From an uncultured Deferribacteraceae bacterium (lineage in GTDB: Bacteria > Chrysiogenota > Deferribacteres > Deferribacterales > Mucispirillaceae), in contig CAMQYS010000021.1 of NCBI GenBank assembly GCA_947039395.1, positions 1 through 34,561 of the forward strand: DNA of 34,561 nucleotides, given 5' to 3'. The notes below the pieces were generated by a model. The model was not told the DNA's origin and searched no databases. It was given only the letters and a program-made list of their open reading frames with translations. A program made the position numbers and the translations under genes. The stretch's first letter is position 1. Each line of letters begins with the position of its first letter. Of this stretch, positions 27,739 through 34,561 are shown in pieces.

Positions 27739-29007
27739 TTAATACTGTTCTTCTCTACAACTTCCCATTAACTTCTCTATAATATCTTTATCATCTAATG
27801 TTAATATCCATCTTAACATAGGACATTTATCTTCTATCTTCCATATATTATTAAAATCCCATGCATCAAAATTACCCTTATATTGAAAGTCATTAGCATC
27901 TATTCCAAGTCCTGCATCCTCTGATCTAGGCTCGCCTACAGCCTCTAAACTCTTATCTTTTAAATAGAAGTTATTAGGTTTGCTATACCCACCTCCAAAT
28001 TCATTATCCTCTTTACCTATAAGTCTTCCAACACTGGTCACAGATGATGATGTATATAACAAACCATAATTATAGATATGAGATATATTAACCTCTTTTG
28101 CAACATAACCTACAACTCCTCCGATACCTGAACGACCTTCTAATTTCGCGATATTTGAAGAGTTATCTATTCTACCACCATTACTACTACCGATTAGCCC
28201 ACCGATAAATACCCCTTTCCATATCTGTCCATTATTATGTGAAAGCGATACCGATGAAGATCTATTATAACCTATAATACCACCTATACTTTCATCACCT
28301 GATAGTTTTCCATAATTAGCTGATTTAGTTATAGATGACTCTTTTGCATCACCTATAACTCCTCCAACCCATTTCTCTCCATTAACAGTACCACTGTTTA
28401 TTGCAAGCTCAACTGTGACATTATCTGTAAAACCACTAATACCTCCAATTGAACCTTCATATCCTTTAATTGAAACATTAATGTTTCTAACATTTGTTAT
28501 CTTTGCATTTCTACCACTTCCTGCTATTCCGCCTACTTTCTCTTCTCCACTAATTAAACCATTTTCTATAGTGATATTTTTTATAGTTCCATTATCAAGA
28601 AGTTCTCCGATTAAACCTACATCAGGAGATGCCCTTCGACTGATCTGTATATTAAAAATAGTTTTATTACTACCATCTAAAGTACCTTGAAACTTTCTTA
28701 TGCCTTGTATACTTTTATTATCCATATCAATATCATTAACAAGGATAATCGTATCATTATCATAAACTATAGAAGTATTATCATTTGTTCTTTTCATGAT
28801 CCATGCAAAATGAGTCGCATCAGTAATATAATATGTTCTAGTGTCTAAATTATATTTAGGAGCATTAATCGTTGTACCGTCCCAAGGTCTAGATATAATA
28901 TCACCTGTATTATCTCCTGTATCTCGATCAGAATCATCCATACCAAACCAACCACACGATATTAATAGAAATGATAAACTTAAAATAATAAATTTTATAT
29001 ACAACAT
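27739..29007 (-). CDS. GLUG-repeat lipoprotein, probable surface beta-solenoid
   Basis: A 422-residue exported lipoprotein with signal ending LLISC (C18). The start is the ATG at 29007, with GGAG 5 bases upstream; an earlier in-frame start (29040) would add eleven unneeded residues before the signal. Residues about 130-332 consist of at least seven GLUG-type repeats of roughly 27 residues, each opening [VI]GGI[IAS]G and closing with an N-x-G turn (for example VGGVIGDAKESS, IGGIIGYNRSSS, IGGLIGSSNGGR). The GLUG family is known from adhesins and surface proteins of the beta-helix type. The C-terminus has CPMLRW, typical of the end of such proteins. It does not carry the module of the neighbouring lipoproteins. 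Likely a cell-surface or adhesion protein. Confidence 0.9.
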   Translation of the reverse strand: MLYIKFIILSLSFLLISCGWFGMDDSDRDTGDNTGDIISRPWDGTTINAPKYNLDTRTYYITDATHFAWIMKRTNDNTSIVYDNDTIILVNDIDMDNKSIQGIRKFQGTLDGSNKTIFNIQISRRASPDVGLIGELLDNGTIKNITIENGLISGEEKVGGIAGSGRNAKITNVRNINVSIKGYEGSIGGISGFTDNVTVELAINSGTVNGEKWVGGVIGDAKESSITKSANYGKLSGDESIGGIIGYNRSSSVSLSHNNGQIWKGVFIGGLIGSSNGGRIDNSSNIAKLEGRSGIGGVVGYVAKEVNISHIYNYGLLYTSSSVTSVGRLIGKEDNEFGGGYSKPNNFYLKDKSLEAVGEPRSEDAGLGIDANDFQYKGNFDAWDFNNIWKIEDKCPMLRWILTLDDKDIIEKLMGSCREEQY

Positions 29008-29101
29008 TAATTCTCCATAAGTCTCTTGCTCTAGTAACATTCTAAAATGATACTGTAATCATACTTACAAACACATAATTAAAATTCTTCTAAATAATAA
29101 A

Positions 29102-29133
29102 AGTAGCAAGTACATTTAAGCACTCGCTACTTA
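29102..29133 (-). terminator. Terminator hairpin after the three-module lipoprotein gene
   Basis: AAGTAGC and GCTACTT pair over 7 bp, extended past one mismatch by AGT/ACT. On the minus strand it is followed by TTTTATTATTT. It lies about 110 bases after the stop of the gene at 29242-31470. Confidence 0.65.
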
Positions 29134-29241
29134 TTATATTATTGATCTCTTTGATATTTCTAAAACACATAACAAATAAATTTTGTCTACTATATGCACA
29201 AATGAAAGATTATATATTAACTAAAATCTCATTAAAGTAAC

Positions 29242-31470
29242 TTAAGGTATTGTAGGTAATGGAAATACACCCTTATATTTCATATTAATCTTAACAACCT
29301 CAAGCTTATTGTCTTCTGAAAGATATGTTATATATATATATCCAGTAGGTAAAACATTACCTGCATTAACAAGATCAGATTTAATAGAACTATCTACTAT
29401 CGTTACACCAGCAATCACTTTAGTATTATGTATATCAATTTGAGTACTTGTATTCTTGCCATCTCCAAAAAGTGCTAACCCACTATACTTACCCTTTTTG
29501 ATCCTTAAAGGAGTTATAACTAACTTAGAATCTTTTCTATATAAAAAGTAAATACTTTCTCCCTCTGATATAAGTTGTATATCTTCTACCGCACCTATAC
29601 CTGTTATGCTAGGCAATCTCTGTTTTGTCCATTTTCTATTACTACTATTAAACACATATATATATGTGTTACTATTCTCTGTAACAGCTGCATATATGTT
29701 GTTTTCTGCATAAACTACTGAAATATTACCACCAGTGGTAGGCAGTCCAGTACCTGTTATATCTGTAGACACCCCACTAAAAGAAGTAACGAACACTTTA
29801 GCTGTTGTACCGTTTAAACCAGCTGTAATAATTTCATTTTTCCCTACAGTAGCTGATTTAATATTAAACAGCGGGTATGATGAGTCAACATCTGAGATAG
29901 TACCCTCAATTATTTTTTTCATTTGAGTATTACTACCGTTACTACTTGCAATATAAATAATATCATTAGCAGCAACAGTTACTAAGCCAGTTGGTGCAGC
30001 TCTCTCATCTCTATCTTCATTTATATAACTACTATCATTAGAGTGTAAAGGAGATAAGCCCAGTCTTAATTTTAATACCTCTACATTTCCACTACCATTA
30101 ATAACTGTAGCAAATATATATTTGCCGATAGATTGTAATGATGAACTTACAACCTTATAATTATAATTTAATGATGAATCCCACGCTGGATTATCAGAGG
30201 TACCTATTGTATATGAAAGAAGCGAATTATTACCTGTTTGAGAAAGAACATAAGTTATATTGTCTGCTATAAGAGTTGAAATCTTTGTGTCCGTAGTAGG
30301 AAGTTTACTACTATCAGCAGTAATAACTTTAGGAGTATTCTGTTCCATTCTAACTAACCATGTTGCTAACATTGAAACATCGTTATCAACATGTTTAACA
30401 TCATTTTTATTATCCCAAAACTTCGCAATACCATTATTATTTTTAAAATATATCTCTAGCTCTTTATCATCAAAAGTTGTTCCAACTACCTTAATACCAA
30501 CAAATTTTCCTGAATTAACTTCCTGATATACAGCTTGAGTACTATCATTATAATCTGGTTGAGAGTGATATGTAAATAATTCTTTCGTATCCGTAGAGTT
30601 CATAATTGTTCCATTATAGTGAATATTAGCTCCTTTATCATCTAAGGCAAATTTGTATCCAAATTTTATAGCATGATCTATAAACGTCTTTGGAAATACA
30701 TTCGCATTGGATCTATCATCATCAAAATGAATCGCTTTATTCGTCCAAAATAATGACTCATCATCTTTACCATTGTTTTTATTGAAATAAAATTTTATAT
30801 CCTTATTATCTCCAATACCAATAATTTCGACACCTAAATAATTATCACCTTCAGCTTTATAAACTGATCTGTTTTTTTCAAAAGTTATGGGGGTGCTATC
30901 ATAATCAAAAATCATAACGCTCTCATCATGATAATAAACAATAGATCCTGATTGTAATAGATTAATATAAGAATCATCTTTAGGATAAACATATTTTGTT
31001 TTTGGTGCTAATTCAAAAAATGTTAGCTGATATATAGAGATATTATCCTGAATTGCATATTTAAGATTAGCATCATCTTTATCACTCCAATAAAAACCAC
31101 CACTACTTTCTCCATCTAAATAAAAGTTTAAAGTTTTATTTTTTCCCGTTCCAACAACATGAACAATAAAAAATTTATCATAAAGATCTCTTGGAAGCCT
31201 TGCATTATAAATCGCTCTAGAGTTATCATTACCAAACTGCTCAACATATTTATATACCTGAAACGTGTTATCATGGGACATTATAGAACCATTATCAACT
31301 AAATGGAGTACTGTATCATTAAATAATGGTGAACGATAATTATTCATCGCTGCAAACTTAGTAAAATTGTCAAATGATGCTGGACCTAAAAACTCTTCCT
31401 CCGCACAGGATATTAAAAAAAAGATGGTAATTAATCCCAATATTTTTATTTTATTAAATCGCTTAAACAT
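29242..31470 (-). CDS. Large lipoprotein with three tandem copies of an unrecognised module
   Basis: A 742-residue exported lipoprotein with signal ending FFLISC (C22). The N-terminal half holds three copies of a module of about 75 residues at roughly 57-130, 171-245 and 279-355. Each has a Gly turn (NGSI, SGSI, NGTI), a segment ending S-x-[AV]-[IV]-Y, a strand with V-x-[IV]-[IV]-G-x-G (VVGTG, IIGIG, VVGTT), and an end with L-x-FY followed by [FY]W. Residues about 390-742 are collinear with the C-terminal halves of the lipoprotein at 31760-33283 (shared ITGTGLPTT, at 571-579 here) and of the right-edge gene, and end near FPLP. The C-terminal half looks like a beta-propeller by its repeated strand-turn pattern. 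No function is recognised; a surface role is inferred from the lipid anchor and repeats. Confidence 0.85.
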   Translation of the reverse strand: MFKRFNKIKILGLITIFFLISCAEEEFLGPASFDNFTKFAAMNNYRSPLFNDTVLHLVDNGSIMSHDNTFQVYKYVEQFGNDNSRAIYNARLPRDLYDKFFIVHVVGTGKNKTLNFYLDGESSGGFYWSDKDDANLKYAIQDNISIYQLTFFELAPKTKYVYPKDDSYINLLQSGSIVYYHDESVMIFDYDSTPITFEKNRSVYKAEGDNYLGVEIIGIGDNKDIKFYFNKNNGKDDESLFWTNKAIHFDDDRSNANVFPKTFIDHAIKFGYKFALDDKGANIHYNGTIMNSTDTKELFTYHSQPDYNDSTQAVYQEVNSGKFVGIKVVGTTFDDKELEIYFKNNNGIAKFWDNKNDVKHVDNDVSMLATWLVRMEQNTPKVITADSSKLPTTDTKISTLIADNITYVLSQTGNNSLLSYTIGTSDNPAWDSSLNYNYKVVSSSLQSIGKYIFATVINGSGNVEVLKLRLGLSPLHSNDSSYINEDRDERAAPTGLVTVAANDIIYIASSNGSNTQMKKIIEGTISDVDSSYPLFNIKSATVGKNEIITAGLNGTTAKVFVTSFSGVSTDITGTGLPTTGGNISVVYAENNIYAAVTENSNTYIYVFNSSNRKWTKQRLPSITGIGAVEDIQLISEGESIYFLYRKDSKLVITPLRIKKGKYSGLALFGDGKNTSTQIDIHNTKVIAGVTIVDSSIKSDLVNAGNVLPTGYIYITYLSEDNKLEVVKINMKYKGVFPLPTIP

Positions 31471-31664
31471 AGCTCTTCTCTCTTTAATATAGATATATTA
31501 TTTCAAAACCTAAAAGTAGATTTCTCATTTCATGTAACAATATAATTCAATGATACGCTAATGTCAAAAAAAATATAGATTATTTGAATATATATCCACT
31601 ATAAGATATTTGTTAATAATGATATTCTTATGAAATATGTTTAAATATAAAGGGGAAAGAGGTG

Positions 31665-31725
31665 TAATAGTTAATAAATATAATATAAACACCAAAATAT
31701 ATTATATCTTATTTATTAACTATTA
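31665..31725 (-). terminator. 16-bp perfect inverted repeat after the lipoprotein gene at 31760
   Basis: TAATAGTTAATAAATA (31665-31680) and TATTTATTAACTATTA (31710-31725) are exact reverse complements. The inner sequences TAATATA and TATATTA pair again past a small bulge. It begins about 35 bases after the lipoprotein stop. No T tract follows, so termination or transcript stabilisation are both possible. Confidence 0.6.
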
Positions 31726-31759
31726 TTAAATATCAATACAATTCTAATCTAATCAACAG

Positions 31760-33283
31760 CTATGGTAGCGGAAATGGAGAACTATATATATAAAATGAAC
31801 TATTTTGAATAGAGGGACTAATTCCAGTAACATATGTAAATAATAAACCTCCATTAACAATAGGAGATATACCCGGAATTACCCCACTAATTGTCCAATC
31901 TGGACCTTGATTATCTGCATTGTTAATCATATCCTTTAGATCTCCATTATCTAAAATACTATAACCTCTAAATGAAAGTTTAGTAACGCTATTATATGTG
32001 CATAAAATATATAATATATCATCATGAGACACAGTATAGACTGTATCAACTAAGACTGTTGATAAATCTGATAATGACTGTTCTACCCACTTATAATTTG
32101 ATGTGCCTTCTAACATATATTTATATGCAGACACTTTATCTGTTGTTGCAACAACTGCGTATAAATAATTATTATATGAAGCTAACTTAATACTATTAAC
32201 ATTTGTTGTTGGCAATCCTGTTCCTGTTATATTAGTATTGCTACTATCACTTATAGATAAAATAATTGGAGCACCACTATTTATACCACTAATTGCAACA
32301 TCGTTACTACCTCTATAAACAACTGAATTAACGATAAATCTATCAGATAAAGTGATATCTGTTTGGGTGTTCATATTTCTAGTATAAAATTTTGTATCAT
32401 TATTTTTATCTGTTGTAGCGATATAAATATTTGTTCCATCTGTATCAACTGCAAAAGCAGATACATTATCTGTACCTTTCACTATACCTAAATCTTTACC
32501 GAAAATATCAGTCCTATTATCAGCTACATCATACTTCAATGTTGTAAGAATACCGTTATCTAGTGCAGCAGTTATAACTATATCATCTCCTACTAATTGC
32601 AATGATGATCCAACTATATCTGTAATATTATCATCAACAACTGATATTTGAACACCAAACCATGAGGTAGATGTACCACCGATAAATAATGTAGCGTTAC
32701 TACCAAGAACTTTATTATCAGTTGCAAGTGTATATGCTATATCTCCATTCATTAATGTTGATAACGCTTTACCTGTCTTTGGTACTAAAGTAGAGTCTGA
32801 TGTAACAGAATCAAATGAAATATCAATCGTTCCCATTGATTTCCTAGTAGCTAAAATAGCATCTTTACCTTCTGTTAACGTAACATTATCAATAGACGAC
32901 CAAAAAGAAGCTACATTTGAATTATTATCTAAATAAAAGTCTAATGTTGATTCTGATCCTTCATTGATAACTGCAATACCCATAAACTCTTTATTATCAA
33001 CACCATTAACATAAACAGCTTGAGATGAATTATCACCTACTATATCTATATAAGCAAACTTAACTGTCTTATTATCAATATCTGTTATCGTTCCGTTATC
33101 ATGAAAATAAGCTAGCGTACCTATAGGCTCTGTAACAAGTTGATATGGTCTTCCTGATGCTTTATCTATAAACTCTGAAACTGGTTTAGTAATATTTGGC
33201 GTTTCATTACTCTTATCTACGCAAGCAACAGAAACAGTAATAATACTTACAACTAATAATAACTTACTCATTAATTTTAACAT
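31760..33283 (-). CDS. Lipoprotein paralog with one shared module and the common C-terminal half
   Basis: A 507-residue exported lipoprotein with signal ending TVSVAC (C21). The ATG at 33283 has AGGAG 9 bases upstream; the ATG four codons inside is less well placed. One copy of the shared module lies at about 55-130 (DNGTI, SSQAVY, FMGIAVI, LDFYLDN, ASFW). From about residue 167 it is collinear with the 742-residue neighbour: LVPKTGKALSTLMNGDIAYTL against its LPTTDTKISTLIADNITYVL, then ITGTGLPTT at 352-360, and a common end (SSPFPLP here, GVFPLP there). The spacing between these anchors is nearly equal in both (about 185 residues), so they are true paralogs and differ mainly in module number. 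Function is unknown. Confidence 0.85.
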   Translation of the reverse strand: MLKLMSKLLLVVSIITVSVACVDKSNETPNITKPVSEFIDKASGRPYQLVTEPIGTLAYFHDNGTITDIDNKTVKFAYIDIVGDNSSQAVYVNGVDNKEFMGIAVINEGSESTLDFYLDNNSNVASFWSSIDNVTLTEGKDAILATRKSMGTIDISFDSVTSDSTLVPKTGKALSTLMNGDIAYTLATDNKVLGSNATLFIGGTSTSWFGVQISVVDDNITDIVGSSLQLVGDDIVITAALDNGILTTLKYDVADNRTDIFGKDLGIVKGTDNVSAFAVDTDGTNIYIATTDKNNDTKFYTRNMNTQTDITLSDRFIVNSVVYRGSNDVAISGINSGAPIILSISDSSNTNITGTGLPTTNVNSIKLASYNNYLYAVVATTDKVSAYKYMLEGTSNYKWVEQSLSDLSTVLVDTVYTVSHDDILYILCTYNSVTKLSFRGYSILDNGDLKDMINNADNQGPDWTISGVIPGISPIVNGGLLFTYVTGISPSIQNSSFYIYSSPFPLP

Positions 33284-33461
33284 AGTAACTTTCTCCTTTT
33301 ATTAAATAATAACTATTTAAACATGTAATTTCTAAAAACTCTTACTGATTTAATTCATTCTAATTTAAAAATAAATGTAATATCAAAACTATAAATCTAA
33401 TATATTTTACCTACTCCGTACATAACAACTAATCTGTATTTTTATACATAGGATATAAATA

Positions 33462-33492
33462 AAGTGGATGAGTGCATTACACTCATCCACTT
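33462..33492 (-). terminator. 13-bp perfect hairpin after the right-edge lipoprotein-like gene
   Basis: AAGTGGATGAGTG (33462-33474) and CACTCATCCACTT (33480-33492) pair without mismatch around a 5-base loop, 51 bases after the stop at 33544. The stem is the most stable in this region; the flank on the minus strand is TATTTATAT, so it probably acts as a terminator for the leftward transcript. Confidence 0.7.
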
Positions 33493-33543
33493 ATATTTAT
33501 CATTACTAACTTTTAAAAAATTAGTAAAACTTAACCCTAAAAA

Positions 33544-34561
33544 TTACTCTGCAACTGGCATAGTAAATGGTGCATCAGATACTACTATATTATTATATCT
33601 GATAACATTCTTGCCATCTATGTTTTCAACATCGATAACAACTACTCCTAAATCGCTTCCTAAAGAAACTAACACTGGAGTAACATTAACTACATCTATA
33701 GCAACCTCGTCAACGATCTTAGTTAATACTGTACCTTCTAACGTATAAGCTGTTAATTCTAAACTAGTACCATTAGAAGCTCTTGATGTAACGTAAATAA
33801 ATTTATCATCAGCTACAATAGACTCAATATCCATTGGAAGTATCTCTCCAGTAACTAGTTCAGCTGTATTAGGAGAAAGTTTATACATCTCCTTTGTACC
33901 AGAATTATCAACTATTAAGTATAAACTATCATTCATATTTAACAACTTACCATTACTACGTGAATCAACACGAGAATATATTGATATCGGATCATAAGCT
34001 TGATGAACTACAACATGACCAACTTGAGTAGTGCTAGCGATAAAAACTTCTTTTCCAAGTTTAACTAAAGATGTAGGGTTACGACTAACACCAGGAGATC
34101 TGATATTATTCATAGACATACCTGAATCTGATATAGTTGTATATTTTCCAACTATACCGTCTTCTCCATTAAATGCAATAATTAACAAATTGTTATTATT
34201 TGCTGTAAGGGCAAATAACTGAGTTTTCATAGTACTAAAAAATCCATTTTTAGCTACTACTTGAATACCTTTATCATCAAATAGCTTAACTCTCTGATTA
34301 AACATTGATATTATATATATCTTTGACTTAATAGATTGTAATGAATTGGTTTCCATATCAACAACAGACTGTGTATCAACTTGTGAAGCGCTACCAATTA
34401 TACCTATATCATCAATTATTCCAGTAAATAATATACCTGGATTACCTGAGGTTTTATTATCTGCGGCTACATATATTTTATTGTTTTTATATAATGCAGA
34501 TAGAACACCAGATGTTGGTACTTGGTCGTCAATAGCTGTAATATTATCACTTGGTACTCTA
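33544..34561 (-). CDS. Lipoprotein-like paralog, partial: N-terminus beyond the window
   Basis: The frame stays open on the minus strand from the stop at 33544 to the last base, so at least 338 codons are present and the true start lies to the right; an internal ATG at 34356 is not the start. Near the edge, VPTSGVLSALYKNNKIYV and, about 60 residues on, NSLQSI match in order and spacing the corresponding region of the 742-residue protein (LPTTDTKISTL, then SSSLQSI). The end, APFTMPVAE, resembles the FPLP endings of the two paralogs. Strand-turn stretches such as DDKFIYVTSRA suggest the same beta fold. A lipoprotein signal cannot be seen but is expected from the family. Function is unknown. Confidence 0.8.
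   Translation of the reverse strand, partial: RVPSDNITAIDDQVPTSGVLSALYKNNKIYVAADNKTSGNPGILFTGIIDDIGIIGSASQVDTQSVVDMETNSLQSIKSKIYIISMFNQRVKLFDDKGIQVVAKNGFFSTMKTQLFALTANNNNLLIIAFNGEDGIVGKYTTISDSGMSMNNIRSPGVSRNPTSLVKLGKEVFIASTTQVGHVVVHQAYDPISIYSRVDSRSNGKLLNMNDSLYLIVDNSGTKEMYKLSPNTAELVTGEILPMDIESIVADDKFIYVTSRASNGTSLELTAYTLEGTVLTKIVDEVAIDVVNVTPVLVSLGSDLGVVVIDVENIDGKNVIRYNNIVVSDAPFTMPVAE

Noticed and set aside
29651-29670. Perfect 20-bp palindrome AACACATATATATATGTGTT
   Set aside because: It lies inside the coding frame and encodes alternating Tyr/Ile (TYIYVF); in AT-rich coding DNA this arises from the codons and no site function is suggested.
34354-34356. ATG at 34356 as the start of the right-edge gene
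   Set aside because: The frame stays open to the window end, and the residues upstream of this ATG match the paralogs, so the ATG is internal.

Overview
The window is very AT-rich (about 70% A+T by eye). It comes from a free-standing bacterial chromosome that makes its own branched-chain amino acids and phosphatidylethanolamine, has a Tat system, and exports many lipoproteins. The gene order ilvD-ilvB-ilvN-ilvC-psd-pssA-leuA, together with the low GC, the short PSD type and the encapsulin/ferritin pair, fits a Gram-negative anaerobe or microaerophile of the Deferribacterota kind. This placement is an inference from gene order and is not proven; there is no rRNA in the window. No tRNA, CRISPR array, insertion sequence or prophage was recognised.

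There are three transcription blocks. (1) Positions 125-8493, minus strand: isoleucine/valine biosynthesis (ilvD, ilvB, ilvN, ilvC), phosphatidylethanolamine synthesis (psd, pssA) and the first leucine-specific step (leuA). An intrinsic terminator sits just before leuA. A 59-bp tandem repeat lies downstream of leuA at the left edge. (2) Positions 8666-21781, plus strand: tatA/B-tatC, then an overlapping trio (moaA, a LarA-like protein lacking the expected metal-cofactor residues, an OmpR-type response regulator), then gltX-der-rluD-like, an AI-2E-type permease with an IclR regulator, typA/bipA, and a class III-like sirtuin. (3) Positions 22403 to the right edge, minus strand: encapsulin with its ferritin-like cargo, two lipoprotein methionine sulfoxide reductases that are visibly tandem duplicates, then five large exported lipoproteins or probable lipoproteins, the last running off the window.

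How the parts work together: block 1 shares the pyruvate/2-ketobutyrate to ketoacid route and feeds leuA with 2-ketoisovalerate. Block 3 begins with an iron/oxidative-stress group: an encapsulin nanocompartment loaded with a ferroxidase-like protein, beside envelope repair of oxidised methionine. The rest of block 3 is an accessory surface-lipoprotein island. Three of its proteins share a collinear C-terminal architecture, and a module of about 75 residues occurs 3+1+1 times across three of them. Several island genes have their own strong hairpins downstream.

The least ordinary points are the expanding lipoprotein family and its unrecognised module, the LarA-like protein without cofactor ligands, the Ser-Ser instead of Gly-Ser at the PSD self-cleavage site, the MsrAB/MsrB duplication with altered active-site signature, the Cys-rich linker in the encapsulin cargo protein, and small tandem duplications at gene 3' ends.
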